Below, piece by piece: positions 6,773-14,683 of a stretch of DNA of 64,000 nt. Source of the DNA: Lachnospiraceae bacterium (GTDB taxonomy: Bacteria; Bacillota; Clostridia; Lachnospirales; Lachnospiraceae); contig CAJTDB010000005.1 in assembly GCA_910574965.1 (NCBI GenBank), forward strand, positions 156,707-220,706, in the 5' to 3' direction. Within the stretch, counting starts at the first letter, position 1. Each line of letters opens with the position of its first letter. The position numbers and the translations under genes were made by a program. Under the pieces are notes generated by a model. It searched no databases, was not told where the DNA came from, and was given only the letters and a program-made list of their open reading frames with translations.

Positions 6773-7129
6773 TCATCGTCTTTCAAAACTCTTTATTATA
6801 ACATCTGAACAATAAAATTCTATTTCATTTTCTTCATAATCACCGACCTCATACTTTGAATTATTTTCATATCCTCTCACGGTCATATCTTTAATATAAA
6901 ATCCAGAAATTTTACCACTTCCATGAAAGCGCCAAGAATTTACATCTACAAATTCTATGAAAATCTTATAATTATCTGGACTGGTCATACCTAATATTAA
7001 ATTTGTATGTTCTTCCCAAGAATTATTATCTAATGTTGTTTCCCATTTCAAAAATATAATCGTATCAAACATATTGAAGTGGCTCATTTGAAAATCCGGT
7101 AAAATAGATTTGATTTTATTCAAGTTCAC
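6773..7129 (-). CDS. Hypothetical beta-rich protein, immunity-like
   Basis: Protein of 118 residues that is mostly beta-patterned, with FVDVNSWRFHGSGKISGFYI and the closing motif YEVGDYEENEIEFYCSDVII. The YxVxDYExxxIxFYC signature resembles small immunity-type proteins of toxin systems that I have seen, but I cannot name the family safely. ATG at 7129. It is the first of the three cargo genes and probably shares a promoter with them. No toxin gene is next to it. Confidence 0.45.
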   Translation of the reverse strand: MNLNKIKSILPDFQMSHFNMFDTIIFLKWETTLDNNSWEEHTNLILGMTSPDNYKIFIEFVDVNSWRFHGSGKISGFYIKDMTVRGYENNSKYEVGDYEENEIEFYCSDVIIKSFERR

Positions 7130-7237
7130 CTATACCCCACCTTTGCAACTTTATGATTTACGAATTTGATTATATCACTTTCACGCTCCATTTACCATAA
7201 AAACATAGGGCATGACAACCGCCACGCCCTACATTTC

Positions 7238-7552
7238 TTATCGTTCCAACGACTTCTCAATCTTCCACTTCTGCCCTTTCAAATCATTCTGTTTCTCATA
7301 CAGACTATTGCGCTCTTTGCAAAGTTCTTTCATACGCTCCAACTGCGCCCGCACTCCCTCCCGGCAATCCAGCTCTATCTTTTTATATTCCCCGGTCAGA
7401 TTGCGGATTGTATTATTGTTTTCCTTTATCTGCTCCGACAAACATACCCAGTCTATCAGATTTTGTACTTCCTTGTCCGTTTCGTAAAGGTCTATTTCTG
7501 CTGCAATTTTAGCGCACAGCCGTATCATAACTTTTTTCTCCATATCTGTCAT
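7238..7552 (-). CDS. Coiled-coil mobilization accessory protein
   Basis: Protein of 104 residues, almost entirely charged helix (KENNNTIRNLTGEYKKIELDCREGVRAQLERMKELCKERNSLYEKQNDLKG), with no membrane segment. It starts at 7552, just 21 bases beyond the relaxase stop at 7574, so it is the last gene of the mobilization operon. Its place and coiled-coil form suggest a helper of the relaxase. I recognise no family. Confidence 0.5.
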   Translation of the reverse strand: MTDMEKKVMIRLCAKIAAEIDLYETDKEVQNLIDWVCLSEQIKENNNTIRNLTGEYKKIELDCREGVRAQLERMKELCKERNSLYEKQNDLKGQKWKIEKSLER

Positions 7553-7573
7553 ATCAAATCAATCCTCTCTTTC

Positions 7574-8944
7574 CTATCGGCTCATTTCAAAGGCACGTTT
7601 CGGGCGTTTCTTTGCCCGTTCTGTCTGTTCCAATGCCTTTGACCGTTCCACTATCGACTGTACCTGCTCCCTGCCGAAATGACGCTCCAAACGCCCCAAA
7701 TCAACTGCCTTTTCCTGCAATCGGTCTATGGTGTCACTCTGCTCCATGACCTTATCCGTCAAACGGCTAATCTGCTTTTGTTGCCCGTCCACTTTGGCGG
7801 TCAGCTTCCTGCCCTGCTCCGTAAGCTGTACGCACTTGATAGTCAGATTTTTAACGACTTCTTTCAATTTCTCCACAAGCGGTAAAGCCTTTTTATCCCG
7901 ATATGCCTTTGCGCTCATCAATGCCCCCGGCTCTGCCAACTGCCATTTCACATCTTCATCATAGGCGTGTATATTTCTCTCCATGACTTCCTTTGACTGT
8001 ACCATTTTGTTAATGTCCTGCTGTAAATTTTTCTGCTGTTTTTCCAACTTTTCATTTTCGGATAACAGCTTTTCTTTATCCTCTGCCAGTGTTTCTGCCT
8101 GCTCTTTCAAAAGATGATTTGCAGCAGTAAGTTCCGACACTTCCTGCCGGATCGCTTCGCCCTCTTTCCGTATCTGTTCCGTTTCCTGTCCTGCCGTTAT
8201 CTGCTGATGAAGAATGTCAGATAATTCCTCTTTACTGCCGGAGATTGTCTGTTCCAGTTCCGCAACCTCTTTCTGCCGCTCCTTCTTTTCAAAATCAAGT
8301 ACCGACAAATGCTTGTTATGCGTGCCTAGCTGTTTCCACTGTACGCCATGCCGCCCCATGACTTTAGAAAGTTCCTGCTTCTCCGCTTCAATCCATTCAT
8401 TCCATTCCGTCATTCCCCTTGTGCCGCCCTTAAAACCCTGCTCTGCTAATGCTCCTTTGAAGGAAACTCTCGTATCAAGTCCACGCTTACTGTTACGGAT
8501 AAAGGGAACAAAATCAATGTGAATGTGCGGTGTCTGCTCGTCCATGTGTAAGTGGCTTGAGAATACGAACAGGTTCGGATTTCTTTTCTGAAACTGTTCC
8601 ATAAACTCACATAAAATATCTTTCGCCAACTGCCCCTCACTACTCTGCACGTTCATATCGTCCTTGTTGCCGATTTGGAAGATTACCTCATAAAATAATT
8701 TCTCCTGCTTTCCCCGGCGTATCTTCTCATAGTAATCGTCAATCTTTCGGTCACTCCGTTTCTGCTTTGCGTTGTAGCGTTCCAGTGCTTCATCAAAAAG
8801 AGTATGATAGACCTCTTTTATATCCGAATGGCAAAATTCCACGTTATCCCGGCTACGTTCCTTATCTACATTCTTTGCGCTAAAGGCTCTCGTATTGTGA
8901 TTGACCGAACCTTTCCCCATCATGCCGCTAATCGTTCTTTCCAA
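7574..8944 (-). CDS. mobV: MobV-family relaxase (Pre/Mob)
   Basis: Relaxase that nicks the element's oriT and pilots the strand into a recipient through another element's conjugation machinery. The HUH motif is visible as HLHMDEQTPHIHIDFVPF about 140 residues in, after the N-terminal NHNTRAFSAKNVD typical of Pre/Mob proteins. The C-terminal 240 residues are a long coiled coil. I choose TTG at 8944 (reads MERTISGMMGKGS) because GGAGG lies nine bases upstream (8954-8958) and the family commonly begins this way; the first ATG at 9007 gives an unconserved extension. Length about 456 residues, normal for the family. The oriT-like hairpins lie directly upstream. Confidence 0.85.
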   Translation of the reverse strand: MERTISGMMGKGSVNHNTRAFSAKNVDKERSRDNVEFCHSDIKEVYHTLFDEALERYNAKQKRSDRKIDDYYEKIRRGKQEKLFYEVIFQIGNKDDMNVQSSEGQLAKDILCEFMEQFQKRNPNLFVFSSHLHMDEQTPHIHIDFVPFIRNSKRGLDTRVSFKGALAEQGFKGGTRGMTEWNEWIEAEKQELSKVMGRHGVQWKQLGTHNKHLSVLDFEKKERQKEVAELEQTISGSKEELSDILHQQITAGQETEQIRKEGEAIRQEVSELTAANHLLKEQAETLAEDKEKLLSENEKLEKQQKNLQQDINKMVQSKEVMERNIHAYDEDVKWQLAEPGALMSAKAYRDKKALPLVEKLKEVVKNLTIKCVQLTEQGRKLTAKVDGQQKQISRLTDKVMEQSDTIDRLQEKAVDLGRLERHFGREQVQSIVERSKALEQTERAKKRPKRAFEMSR

Positions 8945-8989
8945 TAAGCATATCCTCCACATTCTATATATTTGCGCCGCTAACTTTAC

Positions 8990-9052
8990 TGCGCCGAATA
9001 GGCGCAAAGCGAAGTTTCTTCGCTTCGGCTTTGTTACTTTCCCGAAAGTAAC
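8990..9052. other. oriT-like array of three perfect hairpins
   Basis: Three perfect inverted repeats stand in a row directly upstream of the relaxase: TGCGCC/GGCGCA (8990-9006), AGCGAAG/CTTCGCT (9008-9024) and GTTACTTTC/GAAAGTAAC (9033-9052). MobV origins of transfer are known to lie just before the mob gene and to contain such hairpins next to the nick site. The rest of the gap to 9249 is rich in short CGTCG and CCGTCGC repeats. Confidence 0.55.
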
Positions 9053-9249
9053 GCAAAAGCACTTTCGACACGCTCCGCTTTATCAAAAGTGCCTTTGCGC
9101 CCTGCCGGGGGCTTTCCGTCCTAATGGACGGGGCGGCTTTTCGCCGCTTTACTGCTCCCCCATGCGTCGGTTTGCGTCGATAGCGTCGATATTTTCTATA
9201 CCGCACCGCTATCTAAAATACCGTCGCAACCGACGCATATCGTCGCACT
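9053..9249. other. Intergenic region with short GTCG-rich repeats
   Basis: Between the hairpin array and the RepA-like gene no protein gene is convincing. The frame that is open on the minus strand gives a very basic arginine-rich peptide that reads like a translation of repeats. TGCGTCGGTT/AACCGACGCA (near 9172 and 9227) is an inverted repeat around a run of GTCGATA copies. It may belong to the origin of transfer or replication. Confidence 0.4.
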
Positions 9250-10209
9250 TTACTCTTTCGGCTCTAGCCGTTTCAGAATGATTTTTCTCTCATGCCCCCG
9301 CTTGTTGTCGTAGAAAATGCCGTAGTCATTAAGCAACTGGCTGTTCACTACATTTAATCTCCGGGAAAGCACATTCGCCGACAACTGCATATCCGGCAAC
9401 TGTTTCAGAAGTTCCGTTGCTGTCCCCTCCCACTCCTGCATTTCCTCTGTCAGAAATTCGTTGATTGCTTCAAGTAACGGATTGGGCGGCTGTTTCCAAA
9501 GTTCCGTTTCTGCTTTCTGAAATTTCCAAATACATTGTTCCCGGTCAAATTCGATTGTCAGTTCTTGATCGGGCTGGTCACGCCCCACAATATCCATGAC
9601 CGCCGTGTTGTCCGTGCGCTTTTTCTTATGCATGATAAACGCCCCGTCTGCCGCACCAAGAAGCCCGTTTGTGCCGGAAATCATATCAAAACTGTCCTCG
9701 GACTCCAACTTGCGGGTATGATGAACCACCAACAGGCAGACACCGTATTTATCACTGAATGTTTTCAGCTTTGTCACAATCTCATAGTCACTGGAATAGC
9801 TGTACCTGTCCCCGCCGACCTCACGCACTTTTTGGAGCGTGTCAATGATAATCAGCCTTGCGTCCTTATGCTCTTTTAGAAATCCCTCTAATTCTCCGTC
9901 CAATCCCTCATTCAGTGTCTTTGCCTGCGTTGCAAAAAATAAATTGTCCGCACACTCCACGCCAAACATGACGGACAGCCGCCGCTGAAGCCTTGCGTAA
10001 TCATCTTCCAGTGCAAGGTATAACACCGTCCCCTTTCGGACAGGATAATTCCACAGCGGAAGCCCCATTGCTACATGGTAGGCAAGCTGTCCCATAAAGA
10101 ATGATTTACCCACTTTTGGCGCACCCACAAAAAGGTAAGTGCCGCCATACAGAAAGCCGTCCACAACAGGCGTTCTTGGCGGGTAAACCGTATCATACAG
10201 TTCTGTCAT
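9250..10209 (-). CDS. RepA-like AAA ATPase of element 2; N-terminus out of frame
   Basis: RecA-fold replicative-helicase-like ATPase. Walker A GAPKVGKS lies near residue 30, Walker B RLIIIDTLQKV near 135, then CLLVVHHTRKLES and the arginine-finger region GRDQPDQE. The ATG at 10209 is the first standard start, but the frame stays open to 10398 and encodes a family-like extension (FDTNCPEKSGQGGGLQTVS). The natural start is the ATG at 10405 overlapping the upstream stop as ATGA. It is one base out of frame because of a run of seven A (10391-10397 on the complement); six A would join it. Transcript slippage, a mutation or a sequencing error are all possible. Element 1 has a similar break in its homologue. 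Confidence 0.75.
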   Translation of the reverse strand: MTELYDTVYPPRTPVVDGFLYGGTYLFVGAPKVGKSFFMGQLAYHVAMGLPLWNYPVRKGTVLYLALEDDYARLQRRLSVMFGVECADNLFFATQAKTLNEGLDGELEGFLKEHKDARLIIIDTLQKVREVGGDRYSYSSDYEIVTKLKTFSDKYGVCLLVVHHTRKLESEDSFDMISGTNGLLGAADGAFIMHKKKRTDNTAVMDIVGRDQPDQELTIEFDREQCIWKFQKAETELWKQPPNPLLEAINEFLTEEMQEWEGTATELLKQLPDMQLSANVLSRRLNVVNSQLLNDYGIFYDNKRGHERKIILKRLEPKE

Positions 10210-10401
10210 GGAAACGGTTTGAAGCCCGCCTCCCTGCCCGGATTTCTCCGGGCAATTTGTGTCAAAGCCACGAAAAACAGTGGCTTGCAGATTGTTTTTT
10301 ACGTTTCCATTTGCTATAATTTCAGTGTAATTTTTTGTTTTCGGCTGTTCCCCATCTGCGCCAACAGATGATACGGGAGCAGTCGATTTCTTTTTTTGCT
10401 A

Positions 10402-10725
10402 TCATTCATCTTCCCCTTTCAGACCGTCTAAAGTGATTGCAATTACCTGTAACGTGTAGAGCAGTTCGTCATTGTCCGGGCTTATGCTTTCCATGTGTTT
10501 CAATTCCTCATAAATTGCCGCCATCTGATTTTTCAGTGCCTTATACACCCTCGGATTGCCCTGCACCACAACGTCCCGGCATAAGAGCCGCCTTGTGATG
10601 TAGTCCTGCTTTGTCAGCCCCGACAATGCCACCAAATCATTCAACAGCTTTGCTTCTTCGTCCGATACCCGGAACGCCACCGTATGGTTGCGCCATCTTC
10701 CCTTGTAATCCAGTGATTTTTCCAT
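10402..10725 (-). CDS. Ribbon-helix-helix relaxosome-type protein (MobC-like)
   Basis: Protein of 107 residues with an N-terminal beta strand and two helices (NHTVAFRVSDEEAKLLNDLVALSGLTKQDYITRRLL), as in Arc/MetJ-type relaxosome proteins that bind oriT and help the relaxase. ATG at 10725 sits five bases from the integrase stop, and its GGAGG lies inside the integrase's last codons, so translation is coupled. It overlaps the next start as ATGA. Named by fold and context; a plasmid copy-number regulator is the alternative. Confidence 0.6.
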   Translation of the reverse strand: MEKSLDYKGRWRNHTVAFRVSDEEAKLLNDLVALSGLTKQDYITRRLLCRDVVVQGNPRVYKALKNQMAAIYEELKHMESISPDNDELLYTLQVIAITLDGLKGEDE

Positions 10726-10729
10726 GTTC

Positions 10730-11812
10730 TTAGTCCTCCTTTGTCATTCTCTCCATTTCCAGTTTCTCCGCCATTTCCGTCTGCACCGTAGGGAACAAGT
10801 GGGCATAACGGTAAGTGATTTTCTCCGCTTCGTGCCCCATGCGCTCCCCAATCGCCAGTACCGAAAATCCCATGTTGATTAACAGCGAAACCGCACTATG
10901 ACGAATATCGTGGACACGGATTTTCTTAACGCCCGCCTGCTTCGCCCCTCTCTCCATCTCGTGATTAAGATAGGATTTTGTGACGGTAAATAACCTTTCG
11001 TCCGGCTTAATATCATAAAGCATTTTGATGTACTCTTGCATTTCCTCACAGAGAAACGGCGGCATTTTGATTGTACGGTTGCTCTTTTTCGTCTTAGGAC
11101 TTGTGATAATGTCCCGTCCTTTGGAACGGTGGAAAGTTTTGCTGATCGTGACCGTCTGCTTCTCAAAATCAATATCAGCAGGCGTTAAGGCAAGCAGTTC
11201 GCCGGAACGCATACCGCACCAGTAGAGCATTTCAAACGCATAATAGGAACGGGGCTTATCCATCATGGCTTCGGAGAATTTCAGATATTCCTCTTTCGTC
11301 CAAAAATCCATTTCCTTAACGGCTTCGCTCCCAATCGTCCCCGCCCGCCTTGCTGGGTTGTAGGGAAGATTATAAAAGTTTACCGCATGGTTGAATATCG
11401 CCGTCAGTTGTGCGTGTATCGTCCTCAAATAATCTGCGGAATAGGGCTTGCCTTTCTCGTCCCGGTACGCCATTAACTCATTCTGCCACGCAATCACGTC
11501 CTTTGCTTCAATCTCTGCGATTTTGCGGTTCTCAAAGTACGGTAAAATCTTTGTCCGTATCACATGGCTTTTGGACTCCCAAGTGCTTTCCTTGACACGC
11601 TGTTTCTTGTCGGCTTCGTACACTTCAAAGAAACTTCCGAAAGTCATATCCAGCTTTGCGCCCTGCTTTAACATGGCTTCATGCTCCCACGCCTGCGCTT
11701 CCCTTTTGGTTGCAAATCCTCTCTTTTGTGTCTGTTTCCTCTCCCCTTTCCAGTTGGTAAAGCGGTAGATAACCCGCCACGTCCCCGTAGCGTTGTCTTT
11801 GTATACAGCCAT
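10730..11812 (-). CDS. int: Tyrosine recombinase/integrase of element 2 (Tn916 type)
   Basis: Integrase of 360 residues that joins the element to its chromosomal target and excises it. The N-terminal AP2-like arm-binding domain (WRVIYRFTNWKGERKQTQKRGF) is followed by the SAM-like core-binding domain and the catalytic domain. That domain holds R (YWCGMRSGELLAL), K region, HxxR (HDIRHSAVSLL), H (ERMGHE) and nucleophile Y (TYRYAHLFPTV). All active-site residues are present and the length is normal, so it should be active. It is closely related in layout to the broken integrase at 3704-4773. The excisionase-like gene lies 16 bases upstream. The proposed target is the 3' end of guaA. Confidence 0.9.
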   Translation of the reverse strand: MAVYKDNATGTWRVIYRFTNWKGERKQTQKRGFATKREAQAWEHEAMLKQGAKLDMTFGSFFEVYEADKKQRVKESTWESKSHVIRTKILPYFENRKIAEIEAKDVIAWQNELMAYRDEKGKPYSADYLRTIHAQLTAIFNHAVNFYNLPYNPARRAGTIGSEAVKEMDFWTKEEYLKFSEAMMDKPRSYYAFEMLYWCGMRSGELLALTPADIDFEKQTVTISKTFHRSKGRDIITSPKTKKSNRTIKMPPFLCEEMQEYIKMLYDIKPDERLFTVTKSYLNHEMERGAKQAGVKKIRVHDIRHSAVSLLINMGFSVLAIGERMGHEAEKITYRYAHLFPTVQTEMAEKLEMERMTKED

Positions 11813-11828
11813 CTAAATCAACTCCCTT

Positions 11829-12008
11829 CTATTCGCTGTAACATACTTTTTTATGAAAAAATGTAGCGTTCACACGCCCTGCCACCGTCAGATAGCCCTG
11901 TTTCTGCATTTCTGCGTTCAGTTCCCTTACAATCTGATAGGCTTTTGACTTTGACACACGCAGTTCCGCTGCCACTTCCTCCACCGTCATAAATGATTTT
12001 TCTGTCAT
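11829..12008 (-). CDS. Excisionase-like small HTH protein (59 residues)
   Basis: Winged-helix protein starting MTEKSFMTVEEVAAELRVSK and continuing SKAYQIVRELNAEMQKQGYLTV. This has the MerR/Xis-like HTH form and is clearly related to the C-terminal half of the protein at 1978-2313. ATG at 12008 with a GGAGAGG-type site upstream; stop TAG at 11829-11831. It lies directly upstream of int, the usual place of xis. It probably bends DNA at the element ends to favour excision. Confidence 0.65.
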   Translation of the reverse strand: MTEKSFMTVEEVAAELRVSKSKAYQIVRELNAEMQKQGYLTVAGRVNATFFHKKVCYSE

Positions 12009-12032
12009 TCAGATACCCTCTCCTTTCGATAT

Positions 12033-12128
12033 TTAACTGTTTTTGTTTAAGTCTTGTTGATATGATACTAAATAAATTCCGTTAAGTCAAGTGGCTTTCA
12101 AGAAAATCTTAACTTTTTTTATTTAAGT
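12033..12128. promoter_or_regulatory. Two copies of a 20-bp motif in the int/repressor control region
   Basis: TTAACTGTTTTTGTTTAAGT (12033-12052) and TTAACTTTTTTTATTTAAGT (12109-12128) lie between the excisionase-like gene and the repressor. A third copy, TTAACTATTTTTATTTAAGT, is at 5006-5025 near the opposite end of the element. They are probably binding sites of an element protein (repressor, Xis or Int). Confidence 0.5.
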
Positions 12129-12168
12129 TATTCTTGCTATTTCTATTGCACCATGTTATACTAGGTTC

Positions 12169-12344
12169 AACAAATTTGTTTAAGCAAAGTCATGCACGAC
12201 TGGCGGAAAACAGGGCGGCGAGTGCTTGCACACGCTGAACTACTTTCTGACAGGCGTATATGGCGCACCGCCACAGCGAGATGAAGCGGAGCGTAATCGA
12301 GCTGGCATGACTTTATCACACTTCACAATAACGGAGGTTTTATT
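12169..12344 (+). promoter_or_regulatory. Repressor leader with palindrome, long inverted repeat and coding-like stretch
   Basis: AACAAATTTGTTTAAGC (12169-12185) is a palindromic operator-like site. It recurs inverted at 13026-13043, on the other side of the repressor gene. AAAGTCATGC (12186-12195) pairs with GCATGACTTT (12305-12314). Between them one frame is open without a start codon (GGEC, LNYFLTGVYGAPP). This may be a gene remnant or a highly constrained structured RNA. Confidence 0.4.
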
Positions 12345-12905
12345 ATGGCAATCGGCAAACGTATCCGCTTTTTCCGCAACCGAAAAGGCATGACACAGAA
12401 ACAGTTAGGCGAAATCCTCGGTTTTCTCGGAAAGACCTCTGATGTCCGCATGGCACAGTATGAAACCGAAGCACGGACACCGAAGCACGACCTTGTAAAA
12501 GAAATGGCGGGTATCTTTGATATAAGCACCCACGCCCTCACCGTACCGGATATTGATACCTATATCGGGCTTATGCACACACTCTTTGCGTTGGAAGATA
12601 TGTACGGGCTGAAAATCGGGGAGATTGACGGGGAAATCTGTCTACGCCTTGACAAGTCCGACTATTACACCTATTCGTCCATGTTTGATATGTTCCACGC
12701 ATGGCAGGAGCAAGCCGCCAAACTGGAACAGGGCGAGATTACCAAAGAGGAATACGACCAGTGGCGGTACAAGTACCCCGAACTGGACACTTCGCATCAT
12801 TGGGCGAAAGTCCCCTCACAGGCGGTCAGCGATATGCTTATGGAAGAATTTCAGAAAATCGAGAAAGAAGAAAAGAAAACAGCGAAAAAGAAAAAGCAGA
12901 AATAA
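12345..12905 (+). CDS. Cro/CI-family repressor of element 2
   Basis: Protein of 186 residues with an N-terminal HTH_3 domain (residues 4-62; GMTQKQLGEILGF...MAQYETEARTPK), a central alpha/beta region, and a lysine-rich coiled tail. ATG at 12345 has GGAGG upstream. It is divergent from the excisionase-integrase genes with two 20-bp motifs between, so it most likely represses them. Its C-terminal part is longer than in the element 1 repressor and has no recognised family. Confidence 0.75.
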   Translation: MAIGKRIRFFRNRKGMTQKQLGEILGFLGKTSDVRMAQYETEARTPKHDLVKEMAGIFDISTHALTVPDIDTYIGLMHTLFALEDMYGLKIGEIDGEICLRLDKSDYYTYSSMFDMFHAWQEQAAKLEQGEITKEEYDQWRYKYPELDTSHHWAKVPSQAVSDMLMEEFQKIEKEEKKTAKKKKQK

Positions 12906-12910
12906 GCATA

Positions 12911-12965
12911 AAAAGACCTTGCCGATATTCAGTTTTCATATCTGAAAATCAGCAAGGTTTTTCTT
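12911..12965 (+). terminator. Terminator behind the element 2 repressor
   Basis: ACCTTGCCGAT (12916-12926) pairs with ATCAGCAAGGT (12948-12958), then TTTTTCTT follows. The loop contains a second short inverted repeat (TTCAG/CTGAA). Confidence 0.75.
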
Positions 12966-13006
12966 ATGCCATTGATGTAATTATTTAATGCGTGATGTGA
13001 AAAATG

Positions 13007-13094
13007 TTGCCAAATCGTTGCCAGTGCTTAAACAAATTTGTTTGGAAACCGTATAAACACTAGCTTCTTAAATCCCATTTCATCACTCAAACTC
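13007..13094. other. Right end of element 2, including the guaA-stop att site
   Basis: TTGCCA at 13007 and 13018 repeats the left-end pair (5091, 5102) with the same 11-bp spacing; the 17-bp segments agree at 15 positions. The palindrome AAACAAATTTGTTT is at 13030-13043. ACTCAAACTC (13085-13094), covering the guaA stop and its last codons, matches the left core ACTCGAACTC (4977-4986) at nine of ten. Confidence 0.45.
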
Positions 13095-14624
13095 AATCGT
13101 CCCCGGCGGTTTCGAACTCAGATCATAAAGCACCCGGTTCACCCCTTTTACCTCATTAATGATCCTGCTCGTTACTTTAAAGAGCACTTCATAAGGAATC
13201 TGTGCGCACTCCGCTGTCATAAAGTCGCTGGTATTTACTGCCCGCAGTGCCACTGCATAATCGTATGTCCGAAAGTCTCCCATAACTCCTACCGAACGCA
13301 TGTTTGTAAGCCCTGCAAAGTACTGCCCGATTCCTTTATCCAGACCGGCCTTTGCGATCTCTTCCCGATAGATATAGTCTGCCTCCTGTACGATTCGTAC
13401 TTTTTCCTCTGTTACTTCTCCGATGATCCGGATACCCAGTCCTGGTCCCGGAAAAGGCTGGCGGTAGACCAGATATTCCGGTATTCCAAGCTCCAGTCCA
13501 GCCTTTCGGACCTCGTCCTTGAACAGCATCCGAAGGGGTTCGATAATTTCCTTAAAATCCACGATATCCGGAAGTCCGCCTACATTGTGATGAGATTTGA
13601 TCACCGCAGATTCCCCAAGCCCAGATTCGATCACATCCGGATAGATCGTCCCCTGTACGAGATAATCCACCGCACCAATCTTCCGCGCTTCTTCCTCAAA
13701 TACTCGGATAAATTCTTCTCCGATGATTTTCCGTTTCGTCTCCGGGTCTGCAACTCCTTTCAACCGTTCATAATACCGCTGCTGTGCATTTACCCGAATA
13801 AAATTCAGCTCATAAGGTCCGTCAGGACCAAATACCGCTTCCACCTCATCCCCTTCATTTTTTCGAAGAAGTCCATGATCTACAAACACACAGGTCAACT
13901 GCCTTCCTACTGCCTTGGACAAAAGGACTGCCGCTACTGACGAATCCACGCCTCCAGACAGCGCGCAAAGCACCTTGCCGTCTCCTACTTTTTCACGAAT
14001 CTGATGGATCTTTTCCTCTACAAAAGAGCCCATTTTCCAGTCGCCCGCACATCCGCATACCTGGTATACAAAGTTTCGAAGCATCTTCTGCCCTTCTTTT
14101 GTATGCATGACCTCCGGATGGAACTGTGTTGCATAAATCTTCCGTTCTGCACACTCCATCGCTGCTGCCGGACAGACCGGCGTACGGGCTGTTACCCGAA
14201 ATCCTTCCGGCACTCTTGCAATATAGTCTGTATGACTCATCCAGACTGTCGTCGTCTCCTCCACATCGCCAAAGAGCACGGAAGTCCTGTCCACTTCTAC
14301 CTCTGTATGTCCATATTCACTGACCAAAGCGGTTTTCACCTCTCCGCCCAGACTGTATGCAATCAGTTGGGAGCCGTAACAAATGCCCAAAATCGGAATC
14401 CCAATATCAAAAATCTCCTTCGGATAATGGGGGGATGTTTCATCATAGACACTGTTAGGACCCCCGGTAAAAATGATCCCCTTAGGAGCAAGTTCTTTGA
14501 TCTTCTCTGGGCGGATTGTATATGGATGCACTTCACAATACACATTACATTCTCGAACTCTTCTTGCGATCAACTGATTGTACTGTCCGCCAAAGTCCAG
14601 TACCATCACCATTTCTCTTGCCAA
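13083..14624 (-). CDS. guaA: GMP synthase (glutamine-hydrolysing)
   Basis: Makes GMP from XMP, glutamine and ATP in purine synthesis. It has the class I amidotransferase domain (GGPNSVYDE; catalytic Cys in [10 protein letters not shown]; His-Glu in QFHPEV), then the ATP-pyrophosphatase P-loop SGGVDSSVA and the dimerisation tail ending [11 protein letters not shown] at 14624 is chosen because GAGGAGG lies eight bases before it. This gives 513 residues, the family norm; the upstream ATG at 14729 adds 35 unconserved residues. A good promoter is 30 bases upstream. The 3' end abuts an integrative element, a known kind of insertion target. The coding sequence itself is intact. Confidence 0.95.
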   Translation of the reverse strand: MAREMVMVLDFGGQYNQLIARRVRECNVYCEVHPYTIRPEKIKELAPKGIIFTGGPNSVYDETSPHYPKEIFDIGIPILGICYGSQLIAYSLGGEVKTALVSEYGHTEVEVDRTSVLFGDVEETTTVWMSHTDYIARVPEGFRVTARTPVCPAAAMECAERKIYATQFHPEVMHTKEGQKMLRNFVYQVCGCAGDWKMGSFVEEKIHQIREKVGDGKVLCALSGGVDSSVAAVLLSKAVGRQLTCVFVDHGLLRKNEGDEVEAVFGPDGPYELNFIRVNAQQRYYERLKGVADPETKRKIIGEEFIRVFEEEARKIGAVDYLVQGTIYPDVIESGLGESAVIKSHHNVGGLPDIVDFKEIIEPLRMLFKDEVRKAGLELGIPEYLVYRQPFPGPGLGIRIIGEVTEEKVRIVQEADYIYREEIAKAGLDKGIGQYFAGLTNMRSVGVMGDFRTYDYAVALRAVNTSDFMTAECAQIPYEVLFKVTSRIINEVKGVNRVLYDLSSKPPGTIEFE

Positions 14625-14654
14625 ACCGTTTTCCTCCTCGGTATGTTTGAACAC

Positions 14655-14683
14655 ATTATACGTGATACCTCCATGCTTGGCAA
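14655..14683 (-). promoter_or_regulatory. Promoter of guaA
   Basis: On the minus strand TTGCCA (14678-14683) and TATAAT (14655-14660) are separated by exactly 17 bp, about 30 bases before the chosen TTG start. The short leader leaves no room for a purine riboswitch. Confidence 0.75.

Larger units (their letters stand above)
4977..13094. mobile_element. Integrative mobilizable element 2, inserted at the guaA 3' end
   Basis: An ~8.1-kb unit containing cargo genes, a MobV relaxase, an oriT-like array, a RepA-like ATPase, a relaxosome-like protein, an integrase, an excisionase-like protein and a repressor. It has no type IV secretion genes, so it would be mobilised in trans. The proposed ends are the ACTC(A/G)AACTC cores at 4977-4986 and 13085-13094. 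Paired TTGCCA repeats lie inside each end. The right boundary at the guaA stop is the firmer one; the left is inferred from a 9/10 match. Confidence 0.55.

Noticed and set aside
8964-9206. 80-residue arginine-rich frame on the minus strand
   Set aside because: It is a translation of the hairpins and GTCG repeats of the presumed oriT; composition is repeat-driven and there is no convincing ribosome site.
13038-13940. Long plus-strand frame opposite guaA
   Set aside because: It is antisense to a certain gene (guaA) and has no family features.
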